DNA of 64,000 nt from Heterodera schachtii (Eukaryota > Nematoda > Chromadorea > Rhabditida > Heteroderidae), in contig SIJG01000076.1 in the NCBI GenBank assembly GCA_023374025.1, positions 62,001 through 126,000 of the forward strand, written 5' to 3'. The position numbers and the translations under genes are program-made. Below are positions 1 to 12,600 of this stretch, piece after piece (position 1 is the first letter of the stretch; the number at the start of each line of letters is the position of its first letter). A model generated the notes under the pieces. It saw nothing but the letters and a program-made list of their open reading frames with translations. It had not been told where the DNA came from and made no database searches.

Positions 1-3000
1 TAAAAATGCGCAACAAAAACTCTCCTTCTTCATTTTTTGCATAAGTTGATGGTATAACCACATAATTTCCAGCTTCAAGTTGAAAATGATGTGTTGCCTG
101 CAACAAGAGTTTGTTAACATTTTTAAACTCACTTTTTAGGAATTTACTTTTTTATATCAGTTTTTTAAAAATAATGGTAACAATTAAAATTAAATTTTAT
201 AATTTATCCTATTTGGCTTTATTATACAATTTTATTATTCATAGACTTTTTGTATATTATTAGGCTGCGGATTTCGTAAGTTTTTTTTCTGCAGTTTTAT
301 TTTGGTGAGAAATTCATTTTTGGTTTTTTAAAAGCTCCTATTCGTCCCTCCAGGACCGCTGTGAAAAATTTTGAAAACATGGTCTTAGATTTTGTTTATT
401 TACACTTGAAAATAAATAATTATGGATTAGCAGAAAACAAACAAACAAAAAATTCCGAAAATTTCCAACTTTTTCAAAAATTTCGATATCCAATTTTTCG
501 GAAACCGGAACTCAGAATCCAAATTAAGAAATCACAATTTTGTGCCATCCCTAGTCCCAATTCTGTTTTGACTATTCGCACCTAAAATATAGGCTTCTAT
601 ATTTTGGCGCATTTGGTATTTGCCTCTGATTTATTAATTTGCCTTTCCTCAAATCTGCTATTTAATTATTTTTAAAATTTATTCAACAACTATAAAAATA
701 AATAAATTTAGATTTTTTAATGTTTAAGACCTGCAAAATAAAAGAACAGTTTTTGAATTTTTTTTGTGTTTCGAATTTATTTTTGTTTATTTTCGAATTT
801 TATCATTGTTTAAACATTTACTTACCTCTCTTACTCTCGAAAAAGCTGGAGTTTCAGCATATGACGGAAATGGAAAATTCTCGGCTTTCAAAAATTCTGG
901 TGACTCATACTTAAAAATTAAAAATTACATTAATCTATTTTTGGTCATACGTTATGGGGCCCAGAATTTGTGCGGGATCCCGTGGGACCAGCATTGAATT
1001 TTTGAAAATAACAAAAGACAGAATGCCAACAATTTTCTAAATTAAAAATGCAGTTTCTAATTGTTTTTTTCTTTTGATAAAATGAAAAATTCCTCAAAGA
1101 TCAACTTTTACCATTTTAATATTTTTTAACTTCACCCCCTTTTTAATATTTTCACCCTTAATTCGGCCCCTATTTTTGGTATTTTTCCCTAAAAATCCGG
1201 GCACCCTAACATGTTTTACCACACGAAACACAGAGAAGCCGATTTGTAATTTGGTCCGGCTCTCTTCTCTTCTGTATTTTTGTAAGAGCGATATCACCAT
1301 AAATTCGCTTCGATTTTGTTCATTTGCCAAAATTTGAATCCAATATTGTGGATTTTTGACAAAACTCACTGAAATACAAAAAAAAATAAATTAAATATTA
1401 AATTAAAATTCCCATAAGATTGTGTATATGCAATCTTTTTACAATTTTCAATCAATTTTTTACGGTTTCTCTGGTGAATACTGTGATGGGACCGTTATAC
1501 AGTATAAAAACCACCAAAAGGGCGTCATATAACGACTTAGCATTTTTGGTATGTGTTTTCTCTTTCATTTTTTCCTTTTCCGGCACCCTCCTGCTCTTAG
1601 TTCATTAGTAGGTTGGCATTATGATTTTAGAAAAATCCTTAGCAAAAAAGCATTAAAAACGATTTACACCCTAATAATGACCCGAAATTTTTCAGAAAAT
1701 ACACCCTAACAATTAAAATTTTTCCCAAATATTGATTACCTACAATTTTTTCTCCATTAAAATTTTTAATTTGCAATTTTTTTCTGCCTTTTAGGTGCCT
1801 ATTTCGTGACTTTTGTGCCAAAAAGTGCCGTCCCTATTCATTAGCATTAGTAAGGTTGTTCATCAGTCGCTTGGCCTTGAGTCTCGACGCGAGAGGGTTC
1901 TTGTCTTTTTGGGTCTCGGTCTCGAGTCTCAAGAATTTTTGGTATTGAGTAGCCCTTCCCCATTCAATGAATATTTTTTTACTTACTTGATCCATTTCTT
2001 AAACTCCCCCCTGCAGTTCCATTTTTGGTCCATTTTCCGTTGAACATAACTCCATCAAATATTCTTTCAATATTCCTTTCGGTCATCTCACAAACTTCAG
2101 AAATTGCGTGAGGCCCCAGATAACATATATATAACCTCGCGAAGAAGCGGACAAAGTCATCCAGCAAAAGCCTAACAAATTTTTTCATTTTTTTTTGTTG
2201 AATAAATTTCAGCTGATAAAAGATGTATTTTACCACAGTTATGGCATTTGGCATAAAATATTTTGCAAAAAACCTTTTTAGAATATGTAGAAAATATGAA
2301 GAAAAAATAAAAAAAATTTTCGAAATAAAGCCCAAAAATTTAACAGATCATTTTTTCGAAATTTTGATCATTTGAAATCATGCAAAAAATTAATTAAAAA
2401 ATGACAAAAAGTACCAAAATCACTTTGCCAAAAATCATTAATTTGAAAAATATTGCAAAAAGCATATAAATATGGTAAAATCTTACCATTATCATTAAAT
2501 TAAAGTTAAAATGACTGTTTATTACCAGAATCCCCCGCTATTCTCAGCCAGCTTGTTGCGCATGTAGCGGGCGTTGGCTGGCGGCAATCTGTCCCAATCC
2601 AATGAATGTTGTCCATTCCAATTGACCCATCCCCATGGGTTTCTTATCAGCATAACAATTATTTGCCGATTGTCAACAATGAGTTCTCTGGACTCAATTA
2701 TGGCATATGCATGGTTCTATAAAAAAAAAACAAAAAAAATTTTTAGTTTTCCAATTATTTTTTCAGATTAATTTTGCAGTCATGGTCATACAGTAATAGT
2801 CATATCTTTAGGACCACTTAAAATTTTGTATAATATTTGTTGTAAATTGATTATAAAATCTCAATTTGATGTATATTGTGTATATATTTTACATTTCTTG
2901 TAGCATTTTTTGTGGGCTTTCTAATGATGCTAATCATTAACCCTTTCATAATTGTTATTGGTGGTTACAAACCATTTTACCATCTGCACTCCCTTTTTTG

Positions 3001-6000
3001 GGGTGGTCATATCTTTAGGACCATTTTTTGAGTCTCGAATTTGAGAGCAAAAAAATTCTGAAATAATTCATGCTAACACAACTTTTGGTGCTGATCAAAA
3101 AAGTCTTTTATACCAACTTGATCAGCTCACTTCTTCCTAGTGATCGGCACATCACAAAATACAGTGAAAATCGTGGAAATTTTCGAAAAAAAATCCTAGG
3201 AGGCTGGGAAAATTTTTTTTGGAAATTTTGAGTAGGCTCATTGGAAAGATCACAAATTTCTCTACAATATACAAAAGACCGTAAGTCTCTACAACTTATA
3301 CCCGCTGAGGCCCAGGGCAGTACAATTTCGATGTTGATCATTTTTACTGTAAAATGCACTATTTTTTAAAAAAACAGTAGTTTTTGAAGACACCGAAATG
3401 AAAGTGCCCATATCTCAGCGGCTATAAGTTATGGATCCACCATTCAAAATGCAAATCGGTAGTAAATTTTGTGCTCTTTCCAATGAGCTACTCAAAATTT
3501 CCAAAAAATTTTTACCAACCCCCTAGGATTTTTTTCGAAAAACTTCCACGATTTTCACTGTATTTTGTGATGTGCCGATCACTAGAAAGGAGTGATCTGA
3601 TCAAATTAGTATAAAAGACTTTTTTGATCAGCATCTAAGGTTGTGTTAGCATGAATTATTTCAGGTTTTTTATTAGCATTTATGCTAAACATATGACCAT
3701 GACTGTATTTTGGCGTTTTTTGTCCATAATTCGGTGTCAATTTCACTTTTTTTGTTTTCATTTGTAACAATTTTATCATTTTTCTCCAAGTTTTCCCCAT
3801 TCTCTTCATCACGATTTTTTAAATTTAAAACTTATTGCCCTGGAAAGGAAAGTTTTTAAATGAAAAAAAAAATAATAAATTTTTGTCTCTCCATTTTTAT
3901 GCATATCATTCGCTATTTATTTCTTTCATTGAAAAGGCACAGTTTTTCAACAAAATTATTAACGAATTGCAGCAATATTTGCGAAAGTTTTTTTTTCGTG
4001 ACATTTTTTTAATTTTAAGAATTTATTGTAAATTGAAAATTACTTCAACGAGCCCTGCTCGCGTGAGATCACTATTCACTGGCCCCGTGGCGCAGCCAAA
4101 TACACAGTTATCAGAGTAGTTTTTAACGCAACTGTTCGGAGGGCGCTTTACCAATAGCTTTAAAATGTTTAATTTGAATATTAAAAATAATTAAATTTAT
4201 TATTCTTTTTTATGCCGAGATTTTTCCTAAATTCCGCAATCAATGGGCCTTTCCCTGTTAAATTCAGCCAAATTTAATATTTTTCAGTGCCACTTGATAG
4301 CTTTTAGGTGCCGTCGATGCTTCCGGGTAAAATTAAAATTTAATTCATTTATGAATGATTTTCAATCAAGTGTTAAATATTCGCCAAAAAAAAATTAAAA
4401 ATCTTACAAATCAGAGCTAAACCCTTTAAAATTTCCACTCATTTGTTAGCGCTTTTCTTACTGGGCCAAGCTCGGCATACAATCTTAATTTTTTATTGAT
4501 CTGGTTCGGCTCAAGCGGTTTCATTATTACACCTTTGCGGAATTTAGGAAATGGTTAAATTTTAAATTTTTTATTACCAATTCCATGTCCCTTTTTTTAG
4601 CGTCATCGAGAGTTTCCAAGTCCCATTCTTGCGTTATGCCACCCGTCAAGTCCGAGAGGCAGTCGGTAACCCTTCCTCCGCTAAGCTTAGCATACCCGCC
4701 GTACATTTTTGCATATGCTTTTTCCAATAAGATGGCCCAAAAAACATTTCTGTAATAAATAAAATTTAAAATAATTTATTTTATTTTTAATTACTCAGTC
4801 GGAGGCCGACTGTAAAGCAGTTGTCCATTAGATCGGCATGGAAGTCTGTCATCAATGATGACTTCTGTCCATCTTCCATAACGCCAAAAATGGAAGTGGA
4901 AAATGCCTGAAATTCGGTTAAAAATAGACAAATTTTGGAATTTACTATAAAATCTCCTAATATTTTGTAGCTAAACAAATTCACTTTCAACTAACTGAAT
5001 TTAAGCAATTTTCTTTTTTTATTATCATTTAATCCTAAAAAACATTTAAGACCCAATTGATTAAATTTTCCAGACACATTAATTCAATTTTTGCCTTTAA
5101 AATTGTTAATATTTGGTTTTATTAGATTAATATTGGCACATTAAAAAAAGGAAAACTCAGAGGCAATCACTAACTACAGTACTTTTAAATTAGTGACCGT
5201 TGTTTTCATTAAATCATTGTTTGTTTTGTATCTTTGTTTCACATCATTTAACCAGACAAATGTTTTTACCATTTTAAATATTTTAAAATTTTAATTGTTT
5301 TAAAATGGCAGATGACAGGCAGATGACAAGGAAATTACATGCCTTGAGACTCTTTTTGCCAAAAGGCATGAAAACCTTCGAGCCGAGCTATATCCTTGAA
5401 AATGAATGACAACTTCAATTAATTGCTTGAAATGGATGGAATTCCGTTTTCGAAAATTTTGGGGCCTAGGAAATTCGATTTCTGATTTAAGAAATATTTT
5501 GAGTCACTTCGTACTCGGAATTCCATTTCTGAAATATTAAGTGGCTCTTAAAATGCCAAAAGACATGAAAATGACTGGGCTTTGTCTTTGAAAATGAATG
5601 ACAATTTTCAATTAATTGCTTGAAGTGAATGGAATTCCGATTTTGGAAAATTTTGGGCCTAGGAAATTCTGTTTATTTTGGGGCCTAGGAAATTCGATTT
5701 CTGATTTAAGAAATATTTTGGGTCACTTCGTCCTCGGAATTCCATTTCTGAAATATTAAGTGGCTCTTAAAATGCCAAAAGACATGAAAATGACTGGGCT
5801 TTGTCCTTGAAAATGAATGACAATTTTCAATTAATTGCTTGAAGTGAATGGAATTCCGATTTTGGAAAATTTTGGGCCTAGGAAATTCTGTTTATTTTGG
5901 GGCCTAGGAAATTCGATTTCTGATTTAAGAAATATTTTGGGTCACTTCGTACTCGGAATTCCATTTCTGAAATATTAAATGGCTCTTAAAATGCCAAAAG

Positions 6001-7883
6001 ACATGAAAATGACTGGGCTTTGTCCTTGAAAATGAATGACAATTTTCAATTAATTGCTTGAAGTGAATGGAATTCCGATTTTGGAAAATTTTGGGCCTAG
6101 GAAATTCGGTTTATTTTGGGCCTAGGAAATCGGTTTCTGATTTAAGAAATATTTTGGGTCACTTCGTCCTCGGAATTCCATTCCTGAAAATATTAAATGG
6201 CACTTAAAATGCCAAAAGGCATGAAAATGACTGGGTTTTGTCTTTGAAAATGAATGACAATTTTCAATTAATTGCTTGAAGTGAATGGAATTCCGATTTT
6301 GGAAAATTTTGGGCCTAGGAAATTCGGTTTATTTTGGGCCTAGGAAATCGGTTTCTGATTTAAGAAATATTTTGGGTCACTTCGTACTCGGAATTCCATT
6401 CCTGAAAATATTAAATGGCACTTAAAATGCCAAAAGGCATGAAAATGACTGGGTTTTGTCTTTGAAAATGAATGACAATTTTCAATTAATTGCTTGAAGT
6501 GAATGGAATTCCGATTTTGGAAAATTTTGGGCCTAGGAAATTCGGTTTATTTTGGGCCTAGGAAATCGGTTTCTGATTTAAGAAATATTTTGGGTCACTT
6601 CGTACTCGGAATTCCATTCCTGAAAATATTAAATGGCACTTAAAATGCCAAAAGGCATGAAAATGACTGGGTTTTGTCTTTGAAAATGAATGACAATTTT
6701 CAATTAATTGCTTGAAGTGAATGGAATTCCGATTTTGAAAAATTTTGGGCCTAGGAAATTTGGTTTATTTTGGGCTGAGGAAATCGGTTTCTGATTTAAG
6801 AAATATTTTGGGTGTTTTCGTCCTCGGAATTCCATCACTCCATTGTTCACCGTTTGTAAGATTGAATATAAATTGAGACATCATAAAAACATTTATTAAA
6901 TACACATTTGATCAAAGTTACAACAGTTCAAGTTTTTATTCAATAATAATAACAACAAATTACAAAGATAGAGAAAAAGCCAATTGAACAAACAATCATA
7001 ACAACTTGATTGGATATTGTCAAAGCGAATTGCCAAGTCCCAATTTGCATTCCCGACACGGCAACCGAGAACCCGGGAAAATGAGCACTGATAAGAATGA
7101 AATTCTGAACCAAGAATTTACAGTCCTTCCATACCCCAACCAAGCAAAAAATTCAATTTTTTTAAATTTTTTTTCTTATATTTAGTCTCGGTTGGTCCCT
7201 GATCCAGGCTTTTCGTTTCGGGTGCGGCTAATTCCGAGTTCTCGATTTTTTTTAAATTCTGTTCCAAAATAATTAATACAACAGTTCGCAAATTGTTAAA
7301 CGACATGAAAATGAAAAATGCAGCTAAAATGGCCGAGTTTTATGAATCATAAATGCAAACTATTAATTATATAAATCATTTTTTTTTACACAGAATTATC
7401 GCAAAGATTGGCATTCGAATTGCAAATTGATCACAATTAAAGTGAAGAAGTTGATAATAATTTTACAACAACAAAAAAAAATGGATTTTTATGCTTAATT
7501 GTTTAAAAAACATCTATACGAATTTGTAACTGCTGACTGGCACAAATAAGACGAAGAACAAAGAGAAAAGCCGACTCTTATTTTTTGCGCGAGAAGGCAA
7601 AAAAAAAAACAAATTAAAATTTTCAAAAAGTCGATGGATCCACCCTGTATCTCGTTAGGTCCCTAGCCTGGGTCCCTGGATTTTGTTTCGAGGGGCTCAT
7701 TGACCCTCGAAATCAAAAGTTTTGAGAGTGTTTTCTTTCATTATTTCGTTTCAAAAATTCTTCTTCAAAATGCCAATAACTGATCCAAATTGTGGGAAAA
7801 GAACAAAACATAAGAAAAAAACGAGAAATTTGTGCCAATCATGCGTATTTCATAAAATCCCATATTAATTCCGTGAATTTCTG

Positions 7884-7917
<34 letters not shown>

Positions 7918-9681
7918 ATATAATAATAATTTGTTGATAATTCAGATCACAATTAAACACACAAAATTATTCGTCACTCCAGCCATTAATAGGGAGCGGA
8001 TTCTTAGGTTTATACTTATTTTTTGCGGCTTTAATTCAATTAAAAAAGCATGAAAAACACATCCATATTTTGGCATTTTTGATAAAATTTTCGCCCATAT
8101 TAGCCCATAAATTGGAAATTTTCGACCACTAAAAATCCGCTCCCTTTTCACATTACATTTTGTTGAAACGAAAACCAAAAGTAGGGAAAATACCAAGAAT
8201 TTTCCATCCTCCTAGGGTTTCTCAAATATTTTGATTTTAGCTATTTGGCGTTGTTTAAAATAACCATGAATGAATGATTTGGTTGCATTACTGTAATTGC
8301 CTCTTTTGTTTTACATGAAAACATGTGAATTATTTCAACATTTTCTCATAGTTTAACTTGGTGAAAAAAAGGAAAATGTTAGAGCATGTATATAACAATT
8401 GTCATATACTGTATTTATAACAAGAGCATTGTTGATTTTGTATGCACGAAAATGCCAAGATATGGATTCAATCGGTTCAAACCACAAAAAAATGGTGAAT
8501 TTTTAATCCAATTGAAATTCAATTAATTAATAAACCTGAATGCATTTCTGGATTTAATTTTGACTTTGTTTGAATTTTTTAAACCGTCAAAAATAGAAAA
8601 AAATTTTCATTGATTTACTAGGACTGATTGACTCATTCGTCGTGCCTACAAATTCATCGGTCTCTAATTATAAACGAAACGGGTCAACTCCATCTGATGC
8701 TGGCCAACTACGACTACCAACTCAATGGGGAATATTTTTTATAAATTCCATTTTATTTGCAAAAATAAATCAAAATCAAATTCGTTTTTCGACTACCAAA
8801 ATGGCAAAATTTAGTCGTCTTTTAATTTATTAGTCCCAAAAACTACAGTATTCCAATAGAAAATTGAACATTTTTATGGTAGTTGTATAAAATTATCACT
8901 TAATTTTAAAATAATATTGCCAAAAATGGCGTTTTTTAATAAAAAAAAACTAATAAATTTAATTTTAAATTTTTGTCAGAGACGGAGTTGGCCCATTATA
9001 TACGAAGACGGAGTTGGCCGAGACAAAATTGGCTCATTGTCAGATGTAGTTGACCCAAGACGCAGTTGATCCCTACCAAATTATATGTCATTAAAAAAGA
9101 ATTGTTTGCAGAATATTTAATTTAAATATATATATTTGATTTTATAAATTTACCGGCGTAATTTTGGCCGAATCCCTGGTCAGGCGGCACCACCCTGTAA
9201 AACAGGGGCCCATACTGCGCCAACACCGACGCCGCAGCCAACGCCCAACAATTCCCAATGCTTCCTTGCCGAACATCCCCAGCAATTGGCCCCTGGTTGA
9301 TGAACTGTGGCTGAGCAACAATTTGACCAGGCCTCAGCCATCGGATCGGCACTGGCCCTTCAGTGAAGTACATTGGAATTGTCTCCACTGGAAACTCCGG
9401 GTCTTCAAAAAGACCATCTCTCTATAAAATTAGCAAAATAATTATTTATTTTATATATTTTTATCAATTTTTATTGCCTGAAGCCAATGGTCTCGGAGCA
9501 ATGCGAATGATGGGGACGGTGTCTCACCCGACACCGGGATGAACCCCTCAACCTAATGAAGGAATAAAATATTAAATTTCAAATTATCATTTTTTGCAAT
9601 TCACGGTACATCTCTTTCAAACTCATTGTTTTGGATGCGCTCCAAAATTTCTTCGCCAACAACGTCAAGAATATTTTCCAT
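1..9681 (-). CDS. Calpain-type cysteine protease (3' end beyond the window)
   Basis: Calcium-dependent cytosolic cysteine protease, partial. Exons 5' to 3': 9610-9681, 9478-9552, 9154-9421, 4795-4906, 4578-4749, 4044-4157, 2526-2716, 1987-2171, 1220-1368, 1-97. All junctions keep frame, giving about 478 codons so far. The ATG at 9681 starts [15 protein letters not shown]; an earlier exon cannot be excluded. The catalytic triad is visible: Cys in [14 protein letters not shown] (exon 3), His in ENHAYAI (exon 6/7 junction) and Asn in RNPWGW (exon 7). The conserved blocks [27 protein letters not shown] and [11 protein letters not shown] are present. After the protease core come [20 protein letters not shown] and [18 protein letters not shown], which belong to the C2-like domain III. 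Intron 2 (9422-9477) has a GC donor. Exon 6 is the least typical block and rests on phase plus CVFGCATG preceding the His exon. Whether a penta-EF domain follows cannot be seen. Confidence 0.93.
2777..3705. mobile_element. Foldback MITE, mariner-like ends, in calpain intron 6
   Basis: A perfect 14-bp terminal inverted repeat, CAGTCATGGTCATA, lies at 2777-2790 and again inverted at 3692-3705. Inside, long imperfect arms at about 3057-3355 and 3375-3664 are reverse complements, both ending in the string for TGAAATAATTCATGCTAACA. TA follows the right end but the left flank is TG, so a TA target duplication is only half preserved. No transposase frame is present. The element fills most of the intron between calpain exons 6 and 7. 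Confidence 0.75.
5323..6834. repeat. Tandem array of 218-219-bp units in calpain intron 3
   Basis: The anchor TGGCTC/TGGCAC followed by TTAAAATGCCAAAAG recurs at 5542, 5761, 5980, 6198, 6416 and 6634, a spacing of 219, 219, 218, 218 and 218 bp. The first unit (5323-5541) is diverged and the last is cut short near 6834. Most units contain a further internal duplication of TTTTGGGCCTAGGAAAT. The last three spacings are nearly identical, which suggests recent expansion. There are no long open frames. Confidence 0.95.
6835..9153. other. Remainder of calpain intron 3, no gene seen
   Basis: AT-rich sequence with a short (TA)n run near 7888-7908. Imperfect inverted segments lie between about 8640 and 9080, where GGGTCAACTCCATCTG at 8680 pairs with the inverted GGGTCAACTACATCTG ending at 9056. 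Small open frames at 6940-7306 and 7942-8196 show no family resemblance and no exon pattern. Confidence 0.6.
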
Positions 9682-12600
9682 ATTTAAAAATTAATTCTAA
9701 ATAAAATTATAATTTAATTTATTGCCATATACGCATTGCATGGAGTATGCAAAATAAAAAATTTTAAAAGTCAATAAAATAATATAAATAATGCATTGAA
9801 TTTTTGTAAGACTAGTGAGAATGGGCATACTGTACATCTCAAAATAGGGTAGGGATAGGGGAAAAATAAAAAGGAATTTAACGGCTTTATAAGTTCAAAA
9901 TTTCTCTGATAATCTCGACAGACAATATGCCAAAAATAGTGGACACATATAAATTCAAGCCCTGCTGATCTGGTGGCATTTTGGGTGGTGACGTTTTGGA
10001 GAACACTTTTCTCGCCAGCCTTTTTTTGCGCAAACGCTATAAGCTTTTTATTTGTCTCCCAAATTAAAGAAGCTTGATATGCTTTAAAGCACTTGACACT
10101 CCCTATTAACCTACAAATTTAATAAATTTAACAGAGAGAAAAAAATGCGGCCAAAAAGCTCAATAAATTAAACTTTTCTGGCCATTTTGGCACCGCACGC
10201 CACATCTTTTCTTCAGCCAAAAATAATTTTTAAGAAATTTTGTAGGTTAACAGAGAACACTATAGACCCATCGATTGAAATATATGGAAAAATTTATAAA
10301 ATTTTAAATTTGACGGCGCAAAAAATGCCCGTGCCACAGTGACCCCGCCTGACCCGGTGTTTTGGGTAGGACCAAAATGTGGGATTTTTTAATTTAATTT
10401 TGAACACGTGTGGTTATTTTATTTCGTACTAAATCCTTTATTTCATTCACCAAATGCCGTTCTTCCCCACTCCTTATTAAATTTGCGAGTGGGCATTAAA
10501 AAATAGCCGCCCTTTGGGACCGTAATTAGAGGAAATACAGTAATCTTTGCCAAGTGAAAAAACGTAAAAATAAATTCATTTGGGAGAAAACAACAAAATT
10601 TAAAAACATAAAATACGAAAAAAAAACAAAAAGAAATAAATTTTCAAGCTCAAATTTATTTATAATTAAATCCGATCCGTAAAATAATAAATCATTATTT
10701 GCATGTAAAAATATGTTTTTCGCAAAGCCTCAAATTCAAACATTTGCTTTTGCGCTAAAACGAGTGCACATTCTCTCGATTACGGCGGCCGTTTGAGGAG
10801 GGCTCCTTCAAAAAACTCTGTATTTCCTGAGCCCTTTTTGGTCATAATTTTTTTGAAATATAACAAAATTTGTTAAATTTAATAGGCTAATAAAAAATTC
10901 TAAGATTTAAGAAAAAAAAATTATTCAGAGTTTATATGAGTCCAAGCAACTAATAACCCATGATTTTTTAAACAATAAATTTGTTACGAGAAATCAAGTG
11001 AAATAATAATATTTAAAAGGTGGAAAAACCAACAATTAATTAATTATTATATCTTTTTTTTGTCAATTGCTAAACGCTTTGATTTTGTAAATTTCAACTT
11101 AATTTAAACTTGGTTGGACTCATATACTCTAATTAAACTCATAAAAATGCCATTAGATTCACGGAAAAAAAAGTGTTGTAGGCCAAATTGTACATGTATG
11201 GTAAAAAAAAATGGGACGGGAAAAAGGAAAATTTAAACTAAAAAATTATTAAAACATAAAAAAAATAATTAATATTTTTAAACAAAAAAAATATTGTAAA
11301 TGAATGAATTGCAATATGTGTAAGGGGCGAAGAGAATATTAGTCATGACAAACGGCACAAACAGAACAATGAAACAAACGAAAAATTTTGGAATGGCGAA
11401 GACAGAAAAATGAATAATTCGCAATTTTCGGGAAATGTTAAATTTTAGCAAAATATCAAATTGACAAAAATGAATAATTTGAGCCTTTTATGAATGTTAA
11501 AAACAAAATGAAATGTTAAAATGAATGCTTTTTTTTATTAACGTAATTGCTTTAATTGTTAATACGGTAATACAGTATAAATTGGCAATTTTTTAATTTT
11601 TGCCTCCAAATATGCCAATTTGATTGATTTCATTTCTAATGCACTTTATGAGAGTCCAATCAGAATTTAATTGAGTCCAATAATTGTGAATTATTGAATA
11701 ATTTTTCTTTTAAAAAGATTTTCATTTTGTTTGCGCAATTTGTGATCAGGTAGGGCGTGAGTTTTTATTATTTTTCTGCAGCTTTGATTCAATTCGAAAT
11801 GCACGAAAAATATGCTATATTTCTTTTTGTGATCAATATTTTATTAAATATATATTTATATATAATATTTTGTCATTTTTTCTTAGCCTCAATTATAAAC
11901 AATTATTTTAAACAGGCCCTAATTATGTAAAAAATAATTGATTTGGCAAATGTCAAAATGAAAAATTTAAATTTGGTTAAGCAATCGCTAATTTCCATTG
12001 TTCATTCGTCTCCCACCCCACAATAAAATGAAAAGTGTGGACGAAAGAGGGAGAGAACATGGAAGTGTCAAGCCGAGATGGAATTCCGAGGCTTAAAAAT
12101 TTCGGAAATCTGCAATTGGAAAATTCCGTGCCATCCCTGGTACCAAGTAGAGACCGGACGAGATCGGGATCCCGCGGGATTTCTTCGGTATCCCGCGGGA
12201 TTAAATTCGGGATCCCGACACCGGGATCCGTCCCGAGCGATTTTTAAATTCAAGTGATTGATCGGGATCGGGATTTCATCGGGATCCCTCCCGACCATCA
12301 CGATAATTTTTCGAAAAATCTCCATTTTTAATTAAGATTAAATTTTAAATTAAAAAATATTTTCATTTGCTAATTTTCTTAAAAAACCCCTTAAAAATCC
12401 CAAAAAAATTTCATGGATCAAAACGTAAAAAATTCTGAGTTTTTGCAAATCCCGCGGGATCCCAAAAAAAATTCTTCGGGATTGATCGGGATCGGGATTC
12501 ATTCGGGATCCTGACTCGGGAGCCGTCCCGATGCTAGTACCAAGGCAAGGAAAAGAAATAATGGGGAGAGAAAAGAGAGGGGAGAGAGAAGGGAAAAGCG

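Noticed and set aside
4440..4560. Minus-strand frame [17 protein letters not shown] as calpain exon 6
   Set aside because: Its only AG acceptor places a stop codon immediately in the required phase, whereas 4044-4157 fits in phase and carries CVFGCATG and the GLVE residues preceding the His exon.
5323..6834. CRISPR-like regular repeat array
   Set aside because: Units are contiguous 218-219-bp monomers without spacers, and the genome is a eukaryote.
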